9,007 bases of DNA. Origin: an uncultured Clostridia bacterium. GTDB lineage: Bacteria > Bacillota > Clostridia > TANB77 > CAG-508. Below the pieces are notes generated by a model. It worked only from the letters and a program-made list of their open reading frames with translations, did not search any database and was not told the DNA's origin. Of the stretch, positions 1 to 6,042 are shown piece after piece (the stretch's first letter is position 1; every line of letters starts with the position of its first letter). The DNA is taken from assembly GCA_934184665.1 (NCBI GenBank), contig CAKPSX010000033.1:1-9007 (forward strand), written 5' to 3'. The position numbers were made by a program, and so were the translations under genes.

Positions 1-737
1 AATCCTTTAAAAACTTCACTTTTTTTAGTTCCAACATTTACTGCAGTTAATATTGCTTTATTTTCTGATTTATTTCCAACTATTTTTATAACTGCTTCAC
101 TTTCATTGTCTGTTGCTAATAGACTTTCATTGCTTCTCTTATAATATAGTGTTTTATCTAAATCAGCAAATGATTTTAATCCTTCTGTTAATTCATCAGT
201 TTTAGAAAAATCAATTACATATTCTTTTTCATTAATCAAATCAATTATACCTTTTGATGATATATCATTATAAACATTTTCAACTTTTGTATTAACAACT
301 GTTCTTGTTCTTACAAGCTTAATATTTAATGTTCCACTAAATTTACTTGACTCTAAATTGAATGTAGCCTTAGAATCAAGTGTCAATCCTGTTATAGGAT
401 AGTACCAATTATTGATATTTAATTTTACAGGTGCAGGACCCACAACGCTTCCTGTATCTTCGGCTGGAATTTCTTGTATTACAAATTTATAATCTGCTTC
501 ATTTAAATCAATTATCATATTATTTGAAATATTAGCAACTAACTCATCCCCTTTAAATAATTGTAATTTCCCTATTTGGCTATATTCTACATAACCATCG
601 TGGATAATCCCACCTTCAAAATTTAATGTTACCTCATTTTGGTTAGCCGCATATGCCTTATTCATATTTAATAAAAATGCTAGGTTTGCCAATAGGCACA
701 CTATCAATATAATTGATAATACTTTTGTTTTTTTCAT
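1..737 (-). CDS. Secreted beta-rich protein, C-terminus beyond the left edge
   Basis: An open reading frame runs without a stop from an ATG at 737 to the left edge (about 245 codons), so the C-terminus is missing. The first 30 residues form a classic signal peptide: MKKTK, a hydrophobic core of about 18 residues, then a signal peptidase I-type site after KAYA (residues 27-30). The mature part is rich in alternating hydrophobic/polar stretches and in Thr, Asn, Lys and Glu (for example EVTLNFEGG, AVIKIVGN), which suggests a beta-sandwich exported or wall-associated protein. I do not recognise a named domain. A purine-rich site (AGAGGAAAGGGG, 744-755) precedes the start by about 6 nt. It is transcribed away from the double-HTH gene across a 165-bp shared intergenic region. 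Export is well supported; the function is unknown, and any sortase or repeat domain would lie outside the window. Confidence 0.8.
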   Translation of the reverse strand, partial: MKKTKVLSIILIVCLLANLAFLLNMNKAYAANQNEVTLNFEGGIIHDGYVEYSQIGKLQLFKGDELVANISNNMIIDLNEADYKFVIQEIPAEDTGSVVGPAPVKLNINNWYYPITGLTLDSKATFNLESSKFSGTLNIKLVRTRTVVNTKVENVYNDISSKGIIDLINEKEYVIDFSKTDELTEGLKSFADLDKTLYYKRSNESLLATDNESEAVIKIVGNKSENKAILTAVNVGTKKSEVFKG

Positions 738-774
738 AATATTCCCCTTTCCTCTTTTGATTTTTATATTTGGT

Positions 775-783
775 ATTTTATCA
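775..783 (-). promoter_or_regulatory. Extended -10 promoter for the secreted-protein gene
   Basis: On the minus strand TGATAAAAT matches an extended -10 element (TG-n-TAAAAT). No good -35 lies 16-18 bp upstream. The predicted transcript would start near 768 and give a leader of about 30 nt. The match is motif-level only. Confidence 0.4.
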
Positions 784-862
784 TACTCATTTTTTATATC
801 TACATTTTTTGCCAATTTTTCCATGCCTTTTTGGTAATTGATTTTTAGATAATTTTATGATA

Positions 863-871
863 TGTTATAAT
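863..871 (+). promoter_or_regulatory. Extended -10 promoter for the double-HTH gene
   Basis: TGTTATAAT is a perfect extended -10 (TG-n-TATAAT). The -35 region is weak: TTGATT at 838-843 is too far away (22 bp). A start near 878 would give a leader of about 25 nt before the ATG at 903. AGGAGG at 890-895, 7 nt before the ATG, is a strong ribosome binding site. Confidence 0.6.
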
Positions 872-902
872 ACAAAGGAAATAATAAATAGGAGGCGTTT
901 TT

Positions 903-2630
903 ATGACTTTTTCGGAGCAATTAAATGATTATATAAAACAATTGGAATGTTCTTCTCAAGAATTGGCAACTGCATCTGATTTATCTTCTTCAGTTATTAG
1001 CCGTTATCGTAGTGGTGAAAGAACACCAAATGTAAGAAATAAACAGTTTGAAAATTTAGTTAATGGATTATATTTTATTAGTGTTAATAAAAATCTGAAT
1101 TTATCGAAAGATGAAATTTATAATAATCTACTAAATACACTTACTGATATTATTATTGATTTTGAACAATTAAGTAAAAATTTTAATGAACTTGTTTCAC
1201 TTTTGAATATTAATATGGCTGATTTATCTCGCTCTATTAATTATGATGCTTCTTTTATATCAAAAATACGTAATGGAACTAGGACACCTGCTAAGCCAAA
1301 GAGTTTTATTGAAGGAGTATGTAATTATGTTGTAGCAAAATATAATTCAGATGAGGATAAAAAAGCTATTTCTCTTCTTGTTAACTGCGAATTAACCGAT
1401 TTAAAAGAAAAATCTAATTATTATTTAGTTTTGGTTAATTGGTTTTCTACAAATTCTACCCCTACACATGACTATATAAATACATTCTTGACTAATTTAG
1501 ATAATTTCAATTTAAATGAATATATAAAAGCTATACATTTTAATGAAATGAAAGTTCCTTTTGTTCCATTTTATAAGCCATCTTCAAAAAATTATTATGG
1601 TATAGAAGAAATGAAGAAAGGTGAACTTGACTTTTTCAAAGCTACTGTGCTTTCAAAATCTACAGAACCTGTTTTTATGTGTAGTGATATGCCTATGGAA
1701 GATATGGCAAAAGATATTGAGTTTGGTAAAAAGTGGATGTTTGCAATTGCAATGATGTTAAAAAAAGGTCTCCATTTAAATATAATCCATAATCTTGATA
1801 GACCTTTTAATGAAATGATGTTAGGTTTGGAAAGCTGGATTCCTATTTACATGACAGGTCAAGTTTCTCCATATTACTTAAAAGGCAATCAGAATTCGAT
1901 TTATTGTCATTTTAATTATGTTTCAGAACATGTTGCACTTACAGGAGAATGTATAAATGGATATCATGATAAAGGAAAATATTTTTTAGCTACATCAAAA
2001 TCTGATGTCACATATTACAAATCAAAAGCAAAATGTTTGCTTAATAAAGCAACTCCTCTTATGGAAATTTATAAAATTGAATCTAAGAATGCTTTCAATG
2101 CTTTTTTAAATTCAAGTGCAAAATTAAACTGTAATCGTAGGAGAATTCTATCTTCTTTACCTATACATACTATTTCTGAAGAATTACTTTTGAAAATTTT
2201 AAAACGTAATAAAATCTCTGAAAATGATGTTAAAAAAATTGTTGATTTTGTAAAAAATCAAACTCACATGATTGGAACTATATTAGAAAACAACGTTTTT
2301 GAGGACGAAATACAAGAACTTTCAGAAAAATATTTTAACATAATATCACCTTCTCTTTGTCTTTCTGATTGTTTTTATGAAAATATAATTAATTATAATT
2401 ATGATGAATATTCAGAACATTTAAATTTAACAAAAGAATACTCTAACAATAATAAAAATTATAAATTTAGTTTAAATAATAAGCATACTTTTAAAAATAT
2501 ACAAGTTTTAATTTGCGAAAATAACTGGGTTATGGTGTCAAAAGCAAATAGTCCTTCCATTCATTTTGTTATACACCATCCTAAGCTTAGAAATGCAATA
2601 GAAAATTTTGTTCCACCTATTGTAGAATAA
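903..2630 (+). CDS. Double-HTH (XRE-like) protein with a large uncharacterised C-terminal region, 575 aa
   Basis: Two XRE/Cro-like helix-turn-helix motifs are visible, at about residues 5-45 (SSSVISRYRSGERTPN) and about 95-132 (DASFISKIRNGTRTP). They share the pattern S-x-I-S-R/K-x-R-x-G-x-R-T-P and look like an internal duplication. Residues about 215-395 form a distinct module with notable stretches MCSDMPMEDMAKDIEFGKKW, LHLNIIHNLDRPFNEMMLG and ESWIPIYMTGQVSPYYLKG, ending in YYKSKAKCLLNKATPLMEIY. From memory, similar HTH-plus-module proteins occur in gut Clostridia, without an assigned function. The C-terminal 180 residues are Asn/Lys-rich with no motif I recognise. No membrane segment or signal peptide is seen. 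The ATG is fixed by AGGAGG 7 nt upstream. It is a single-gene unit, divergent from the secreted-protein gene and ending near a hairpin at 2654-2688. A DNA-binding regulator is the plain reading; the module may sense a ligand or be enzymatic. Confidence 0.8.
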   Translation: MTFSEQLNDYIKQLECSSQELATASDLSSSVISRYRSGERTPNVRNKQFENLVNGLYFISVNKNLNLSKDEIYNNLLNTLTDIIIDFEQLSKNFNELVSLLNINMADLSRSINYDASFISKIRNGTRTPAKPKSFIEGVCNYVVAKYNSDEDKKAISLLVNCELTDLKEKSNYYLVLVNWFSTNSTPTHDYINTFLTNLDNFNLNEYIKAIHFNEMKVPFVPFYKPSSKNYYGIEEMKKGELDFFKATVLSKSTEPVFMCSDMPMEDMAKDIEFGKKWMFAIAMMLKKGLHLNIIHNLDRPFNEMMLGLESWIPIYMTGQVSPYYLKGNQNSIYCHFNYVSEHVALTGECINGYHDKGKYFLATSKSDVTYYKSKAKCLLNKATPLMEIYKIESKNAFNAFLNSSAKLNCNRRRILSSLPIHTISEELLLKILKRNKISENDVKKIVDFVKNQTHMIGTILENNVFEDEIQELSEKYFNIISPSLCLSDCFYENIINYNYDEYSEHLNLTKEYSNNNKNYKFSLNNKHTFKNIQVLICENNWVMVSKANSPSIHFVIHHPKLRNAIENFVPPIVE

Positions 2631-2653
2631 AGTCCTTACATTTTTAATTCAAA

Positions 2654-2688
2654 AAATAAACCTCGTAACTTTGTTACAAGGTTTATTT
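2654..2688 (-). terminator. Hairpin terminator shared by tRNA-Leu and the double-HTH gene
   Basis: The inverted repeat AAATAAACCT..GTAAC / GTTAC..AGGTTTATTT has one internal mismatch and a TTT loop. Read on the minus strand it is followed by a T-run (TTTTTT, 2651-2656), so it best serves tRNA-Leu, whose 3' end is only 2 nt away. On the plus strand the tail is TTTATTTCTT, so it may also stop the double-HTH transcript. Confidence 0.8.
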
Positions 2689-2690
2689 CT

Positions 2691-2773
2691 TGGTACCGCT
2701 GGTGGGACTCGAACCCACATGGTTTCCCGCTGGATTTTGAATCCAGTGCGTCTGCCAATTCCGCCACAACGGC
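2691..2773 (-). tRNA. tRNA-Leu (anticodon CAA)
   Basis: The minus strand folds as a class II tRNA of 83 nt. The acceptor is GCCGTTG/CAGCGGT with discriminator A and encoded CCA. The D-loop contains AATTGGCAGACGC, the anticodon arm is CTGGA-TTCAAAA-TCCAG with anticodon CAA (reads UUG), there is a long variable arm, and the T-arm is GTGGG-TTCGAGT-CCCAC. The 1-72 pair is G-U. Confidence 0.96.
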
Positions 2774-2830
2774 ATAAATTTCTAGCAAAACATTCAATTA
2801 TTATTTTGCTTAGTTTGGTTTTATTATTAC

Positions 2831-2858
2831 AATGAAAATTCACACATCAATTTTCATT
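2831..2858. repeat. Perfect 10-bp inverted repeat upstream of tRNA-Leu
   Basis: AATGAAAATT and AATTTTCATT flank an 8-nt spacer (CACACATC). The repeat lies 58 bp upstream of the tRNA-Leu 5' end, between the tRNA and the weak distal promoter candidate. It has no T-tail typical of a terminator on either strand. It may be an operator-like dyad, a processing hairpin, or a chance AT-rich repeat. Confidence 0.6.
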
Positions 2859-2871
2859 ATGCAAATATATT

Positions 2872-2902
2872 ATCATAAAATCCAGTTTTTGTCTATAGTC
2901 AA
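2872..2902 (-). promoter_or_regulatory. Possible promoter for tRNA-Leu
   Basis: On the minus strand TTGACT (2897-2902) and TATGAT (2872-2877) are 19 bp apart, which is longer than ideal. Transcription from here would include the inverted repeat at 2831-2858 in a leader of about 95 nt. No better pair was found closer to the tRNA. Confidence 0.3.
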
Positions 2903-2936
2903 AACACATTTGGTTAAAATTTATAGGCCATTGTTT

Positions 2937-2965
2937 TTGACATAGCTATATAAATATAGTATAAT
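2937..2965 (+). promoter_or_regulatory. Consensus SigA promoter of the 73-aa gene
   Basis: TTGACA (2937-2942), a 17-bp spacer and TATAAT (2960-2965) match the housekeeping consensus at every position. The start is expected near 2972. The spacer contains CTATAT-AA-ATATAG (2946-2959), a 6-2-6 dyad ending directly at the -10. Confidence 0.9.
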
Positions 2966-2968
2966 AAT

Positions 2969-3026
2969 ATTTAATGTAACATTTTTGGTTATACCTCGTT
3001 ACATTAAATTTATTGGCAATTGCCAA
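2969..3026 (+). promoter_or_regulatory. Structured 5' leader of the 73-aa gene: 12-bp hairpin plus 14-bp palindrome
   Basis: ATTTAATGTAAC (2969-2980) pairs perfectly with GTTACATTAAAT (2998-3009) around a 17-nt loop. The predicted RNA begins within the first arm, so about 9 bp of stem would sit at the very 5' end of the message. The last five loop bases, ACCTC (2993-2997), are complementary to GAGGT (3028-3032) in the ribosome binding site. A perfect palindrome TTGGCAATTGCCAA (3013-3026) follows and overlaps the first two bases of AAGGAGG (3025-3031). The parts could be an mRNA-stabilising or translation-control structure, or protein operators on DNA. No known riboswitch class is recognised. 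Confidence 0.6.
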
Positions 3027-3044
3027 GGAGGTTAAAGGATTCCA

Positions 3045-3266
3045 ATGGGTATCAAAAATTTTGTTAGCTTGCTCAACAAAATGAACAGCGGCATCGCTAA
3101 GTTCGAGGTTGTTGAGCATCGTACGAACTCCTTCCGTATTGTGGGAGCTCGTAAGTTTGACAACGTCACTTTTAACTGCCCTATCAGCTTCAAGTGGGAC
3201 GGCCATTCTTTTAGTCGGACCACTGCTGGAAGCCCAAGAGAAATTTATTCTCTTGTTGAAGCTTAA
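3045..3266 (+). CDS. Small hypothetical protein, 73 aa, compositionally unlike its neighbours
   Basis: The ATG at 3045 is the first possible start, because an in-frame TAA lies 9 nt upstream. AAGGAGG (3025-3031) is 13 nt before the ATG, a rather long spacing; AAAGGA (3034-3039) is closer but weaker. The product is basic and soluble, with no signal peptide or membrane segment, and includes KFEVVEHRTNSFRIVGARKF and FNCPISFKWDGHSFSR. I do not recognise the family. By count the gene is 97/222 GC (about 44%). It uses CGT/CGG arginine and C-ending codons (AAC, AGC, TTC, GAC), unlike the AT-rich neighbours that favour AGA and A/T-ending codons. It has its own perfect promoter and terminator. Two minus-strand reading frames overlap it but lack any start signal. 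It is probably real, highly transcribed, and possibly acquired. Confidence 0.7.
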   Translation: MGIKNFVSLLNKMNSGIAKFEVVEHRTNSFRIVGARKFDNVTFNCPISFKWDGHSFSRTTAGSPREIYSLVEA

Positions 3267-3287
3267 AGCCTAAAAGAATTATCTTTT

Positions 3288-3314
3288 ACTCTCGCCTTTG
3301 GCGGGAGTTTTCTT
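3288..3314 (+). terminator. Terminator of the 73-aa gene
   Basis: ACTCTCGCC-TTT-GGCGGGAGT forms a 9-bp GC-rich stem (one G-U pair) with a 3-nt loop, followed by TTTCTT. It lies 22 nt after the stop codon. Confidence 0.9.
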
Positions 3315-3327
3315 AATTAGCAGCCAC

Positions 3328-3356
3328 TTGACACTTTATGTAAAGTATGCTATAAT
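3328..3356 (+). promoter_or_regulatory. Consensus SigA promoter with extended -10 and spacer dyad, 69-aa gene
   Basis: TTGACA (3328-3333), a 17-bp spacer and TATAAT (3351-3356) are a perfect match, and TG at 3348-3349 adds an extended -10. The spacer holds a dyad ACTTTA-TG-TAAAGT (3333-3346), where a repressor could block polymerase. The start is expected near 3363, giving a leader of about 26 nt. Confidence 0.9.
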
Positions 3357-3388
3357 ATAAATATATTACTTTGAAAGGAGGGACTTGC

Positions 3389-3598
3389 ATGAGCAAGATT
3401 CCCAATATTGCTATTATACTAGCAAACATCCTGACCCTGATTGTCAGCATCCTGGCAATGACCACTCTGGTAACACTCTGTAAATACGGAGTACTGCCAT
3501 CTCAGTGGAACCTGTCATACGGAGCAGCGCTTGCAGGTTGGGTATTCTGCATGATTTTAACTTTTTATCTTGATATTAATTATATCGAGAAAAAGTAA
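3389..3598 (+). CDS. Small two-helix membrane protein, 69 aa
   Basis: The start is the ATG at 3389, about 7 nt after AAAGGAGGG (3374-3382). A TTG at 3371 is also in frame, but it would place the ribosome binding site inside the coding region and is unlikely. Residues about 4-33 (IPNIAIILANILTLIVSILA onward) and about 47-63 (AALAGWVFCMILTFYLD) are hydrophobic and probably two membrane helices, joined by a short loop KYGVLPSQWNLSYG. The C-terminus is charged (NYIEKK). I do not recognise a family. GC is 84/210 (40%) with many CTG, ATC and AAC codons, except that the last 15 or so codons revert to an AT-rich composition. It stands alone between its own promoter and terminator. A membrane peptide from a mobile or accessory module is one possibility; nothing proves toxicity or any other role. 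Confidence 0.75.
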   Translation: MSKIPNIAIILANILTLIVSILAMTTLVTLCKYGVLPSQWNLSYGAALAGWVFCMILTFYLDINYIEKK

Positions 3599-3630
3599 CG
3601 CGAGTTTCTCCAAAAAAAGATTTTCCTTTT

Positions 3631-3662
3631 CTCTTACCGCAAGGTAAGAGTTTTTCTTTTTT
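3631..3662 (+). terminator. Terminator of the 69-aa membrane protein gene
   Basis: CTCTTACC-GCAA-GGTAAGAG is an 8-bp perfect stem with a GNRA (GCAA) tetraloop, followed by a T-rich tail (TTTTTCTTTTTT). It begins 32 nt after the stop codon. Confidence 0.95.
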
Positions 3663-3690
3663 GTTCACTAGGTATTTTCTATAAAAAGTA

Positions 3691-3719
3691 TTGTAAATTT
3701 CCAAAACTTATGTTAAATT
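3691..3719 (+). promoter_or_regulatory. Possible promoter of the MscS-type gene
   Basis: TTGTAA (3691-3696) is followed after 16-17 bp by TTAAATT (3713-3719), with TG at 3711-3712 just before it. The -10 is only a partial match. Because a strong terminator lies just upstream (3631-3662), a promoter is expected in this region. Confidence 0.4.
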
Positions 3720-3757
3720 ATTATTAATAAATTGAATATATATGTGAGGTGTATGCT

Positions 3758-4555
3758 ATGAATATAGAAAACATAAAAAAACTGTTAGAGCATGAACAGT
3801 TTCTAGCAATTGGATTAACAATTGTAATATCGATTATCATATTAAAACTTAAAGATAGAATATTTAATAGAGCAATTAAAAAAATAAATCGAAGTGTGAA
3901 AGATTACAAAAGAAAAATTACTTATTTTAAACTAACAAGTCACATTATAAATTATGTCATAATTATAATTGCACTTTTATTTATATTAGAAATGTTAGGA
4001 TTTAATGTAACTTCGTTCATTGCAGGACTAGGTGTAGTCTCTGTTATTGTTGGTTTAGCTGTTCAAGATGCATTAAAAGATATAATTATGGGATTTAATA
4101 TTATTGTTGATAATTATTATTCAGTTGGAGATATTATAAAAATTGGTGATGTCGAAGGAAAAGTCGTTGAGCTTGGTGTTAAAGCTACCAAATTAAAAGA
4201 TATAAATACTGATAATATCCTTGTAATTGCAAATCGAAATATATCTCAGGCATTAAGAATATCTGACCAATTGGTTGTTTCAGTTCCAGTTCCATATGAT
4301 GAGAAAACTGAAAAAATCGATAGATTAATGGAAATAATCGTTGCTCAAATAAAAGAAAATGAAAATGTAAAAGATGCTAAATACTTAGGATTAAGCGAAT
4401 TCGAAGATTCTGCTGTTATTTATAAAATACTAATTCAATGTTCTCCTGAATATAAGCTTTCTGTAAGAAGAGCAGCTTTAAGAATTATAAAAATATCACT
4501 TGATAAAAGTAATATTACAATTCCTTATCCTCAACTTGATGTACATAATGTTTAA
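3758..4555 (+). CDS. Small mechanosensitive ion channel of the MscS family, 265 aa
   Basis: MscS-type channels open under membrane tension and release solutes during hypo-osmotic shock. Three membrane helices are visible: residues about 14-31 (FLAIGLTIVISIIILKL), 61-81 (HIINYVIIIIALLFILEMLG) and 84-112. The last carries the pore-lining Gly/Ala pattern IAGLGVVSVIVGLAVQDAL. It runs into the family's beta domain (about 113-165: FNIIVDNYYSVGDIIKIGDVEGKVVELG...ANRNI) and a cytoplasmic alpha/beta domain ending near 265 with IPYPQLDVH. The length is typical of the smallest MscS members. I chose ATG 3758 over the in-frame GTG at 3749, because GAGGTG (3746-3751) is a ribosome binding site 6 nt before the ATG and the GTG lies inside it. 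The serine acetyltransferase gene follows after 56 bp on the same strand; the two may be partly co-transcribed. Confidence 0.93.
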   Translation: MNIENIKKLLEHEQFLAIGLTIVISIIILKLKDRIFNRAIKKINRSVKDYKRKITYFKLTSHIINYVIIIIALLFILEMLGFNVTSFIAGLGVVSVIVGLAVQDALKDIIMGFNIIVDNYYSVGDIIKIGDVEGKVVELGVKATKLKDINTDNILVIANRNISQALRISDQLVVSVPVPYDEKTEKIDRLMEIIVAQIKENENVKDAKYLGLSEFEDSAVIYKILIQCSPEYKLSVRRAALRIIKISLDKSNITIPYPQLDVHNV

Positions 4556-4611
4556 TTTTTATTTTGTAACTTATTGTTTTAGTATAAATATAATATAATG
4601 AGGTATTTATT

Positions 4612-5139
4612 ATGAGTTTTATACGAAAACAAATTAATGTAATCATTTCAAGAGATCCTTCTATCAGAAATGCTTTTGATGCCATTTTGTGTTCGTGTTT
4701 CAAGGCTCTCTTGTATTATAGATTTTCAAACTTCTTTTATAGAAGAAAACATTTCTTTATTTCTAGATTTTTATGTGAAAAAGCCAAAAGAAAGACTGGC
4801 ATCGAAATTCATCCTGGAGCCCAAATTGGTAGTAATCTATTTATTGATCATGGCACAGGAGTTGTTATTGGTGAAACCGCTATCATTGGAAATAATGTAA
4901 CAATGTTTCATGGTGTCACTCTTGGTGGAAGTGGAACACCTACTTCTGAAAAGAAGCGTCATCCAACTGTTGGCAATAACGTCTTTATTGGATGTGGTGC
5001 TAAATTACTTGGTAATATTACAGTTGGAGATAATGTTAAAATCGGAGCTAATGCTGTTGTTCTAAATGATGTGCCATCTAATGTTACTGTTGTTGGCGCT
5101 CCTGCTAAAATTGTTAAAATTAATGGGAAAAGAGTTTAA
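4612..5139 (+). CDS. cysE: Serine O-acetyltransferase, short CysE/EpsC type, 175 aa
   Basis: The enzyme transfers acetyl from acetyl-CoA to L-serine, giving O-acetylserine for cysteine synthesis in the cytoplasm. The left-handed beta-helix hexapeptide region covers about residues 62-165. Family signatures are visible: GIEIHPGAQIG (63-73), FIDHGTGVVIGETA (77-90, with the catalytic-type His80), FHGVTLGGSG (99-108), KRHPTVGNNVFIG (115-127) and the C-terminal VVGAPAKIV. The protein is shorter at the N-terminus than E. coli CysE and matches the short form often named EpsC in Firmicutes. GAGGT (4600-4604) lies 7 nt before the ATG. TATAAT copies at 4589-4599 hint at a promoter, but no convincing -35 or T-box leader is present, so regulation cannot be read. 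No cysK partner lies in the window. The gene ends inside the hairpin shared with spo0A. Confidence 0.93.
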   Translation: MSFIRKQINVIISRDPSIRNAFDAILCSCFKALLYYRFSNFFYRRKHFFISRFLCEKAKRKTGIEIHPGAQIGSNLFIDHGTGVVIGETAIIGNNVTMFHGVTLGGSGTPTSEKKRHPTVGNNVFIGCGAKLLGNITVGDNVKIGANAVVLNDVPSNVTVVGAPAKIVKINGKRV

Positions 5140-5162
5140 AGAGGATTTTTCAAATCCTCTTT
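5138..5162. terminator. Bidirectional hairpin terminator between converging cysE and spo0A
   Basis: AAAGAGGATTT and AAATCCTCTTT form a perfect 11-bp stem with a 3-nt loop (TTC). The left arm starts within the cysE stop codon, and the spo0A stop lies 8 bp beyond the right arm. The stem carries a T-run on each strand (right arm ending TCTTT plus, ending TCTTT minus), so it probably serves both genes. Only 30 bp separate the two coding regions. Confidence 0.8.
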
Positions 5163-5169
5163 CTGATTT

Positions 5170-5994
5170 CTATGCGCTTTTCATTTCGAGTCTAAGTTTA
5201 TCTGCAATCATTGCAATAAATTCGCTGTTGGTTGGTTTTCCTTTTGCTGCTGAAATTGTATATCCAAATATATTTTCAACTACATCTTGTTGTCCTCTTC
5301 CCCACGCTACTTCTATTGCATGGCGAATAGCACGTTCAACACGTGAAGGTGTTGTTGAAAATTTATTTGCTATTCTTGGATACAAACTTTTTGTAATTTG
5401 ATTTATTACATCAATATCATTTACAACCATCATAATTGCTTCTCGCAAATATTGATAGCCCTTAATATGAGCTGGTACACCAACTTCATGTATTACATTT
5501 GTAACTAATGCTTCTAAATTTTCTTCTTTTTTCTCTTTTCCGTTTGATATGGCAATATATTGTGATTTTGTTGTTTGTGATTCTTTAGATATAAAATTAT
5601 TATTTTGTGATGGTTTATAATTTTTTAACTCCCTAATTCTTGATATTAATAAATCAATATCAAAAGGTTTTACGACATAATATTCAGCGCCTAATTCAAC
5701 CGCTCTACTTGTGATTTTGTCTTGGCCAACTGCTGACAGCATTATGCAAATTGGCTTTTTATTCATTTTAATAAGACTAAGTTTTTCTAATACTCCTATT
5801 CCGTCTAAATGTGGCATTATTACATCTAATAATACTATATCTGGCGTAAAATTAGAAATCATATCAAGTGCTTCATTTCCGTCCTTAGCTCTTCCTACTA
5901 CTATCATATCATCTTGATTTTTTAAGTATGTCGCCAGCGTCATACTAAATTCTTGATTGTCATCTGCAATTAAAACTGTGATTTTTTCTTTCAT
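5170..5994 (-). CDS. spo0A: Sporulation master regulator Spo0A, 274 aa
   Basis: Spo0A is the response regulator that, once phosphorylated, commits the cell to sporulation and binds 0A boxes. The receiver domain (residues about 4-125) has the acidic pair D11-D12, phospho-acceptor D57 in PDIVLLDVIMP, switch residue S87 (MLSAVG) and K109 in VVKPF. A variable linker (about 126-158) leads to the Spo0A C-terminal DNA-binding domain (about 160-270). That domain has VTNVIHEVGVPAHIKGYQYL, the sigma-contact-type segment LREAI, and the recognition HTH STTPSRVERAIRHAIEVAWG, and ends in NSEFIAMIADKLRLE. The length is near the usual value of about 267. AGGAG (6002-6006) is 7 nt before the ATG. It has its own promoter, with a candidate 0A box upstream. 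spoIVB, the usual upstream neighbour, is absent here; yigZ takes that place. The call is certain and implies an endospore former or recent descendant. Confidence 0.98.
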   Translation of the reverse strand: MKEKITVLIADDNQEFSMTLATYLKNQDDMIVVGRAKDGNEALDMISNFTPDIVLLDVIMPHLDGIGVLEKLSLIKMNKKPICIMLSAVGQDKITSRAVELGAEYYVVKPFDIDLLISRIRELKNYKPSQNNNFISKESQTTKSQYIAISNGKEKKEENLEALVTNVIHEVGVPAHIKGYQYLREAIMMVVNDIDVINQITKSLYPRIANKFSTTPSRVERAIRHAIEVAWGRGQQDVVENIFGYTISAAKGKPTNSEFIAMIADKLRLEMKSA

Positions 5995-6042
5995 TCTCTT
6001 TCTCCTCTCACATTTTTTCTACTGTAAAATATTTACAAGTTG

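Noticed and set aside
2691..2710. TGGTACCGCTGG resembles the T-box riboswitch antiterminator motif.
   Set aside because: It is the reverse complement of the tRNA-Leu acceptor and CCA end; the full tRNA fold is on the minus strand, and no specifier stem or downstream biosynthetic gene fits a T-box.
2649..2843. A 64-codon minus-strand reading frame.
   Set aside because: It reads through tRNA-Leu and its terminator and has no ribosome binding site.
2946..3223. Two overlapping minus-strand reading frames of 86 and 63 codons.
   Set aside because: They lie antisense to the 73-aa gene, lack ribosome binding sites, and run into the perfect plus-strand promoter and leader.
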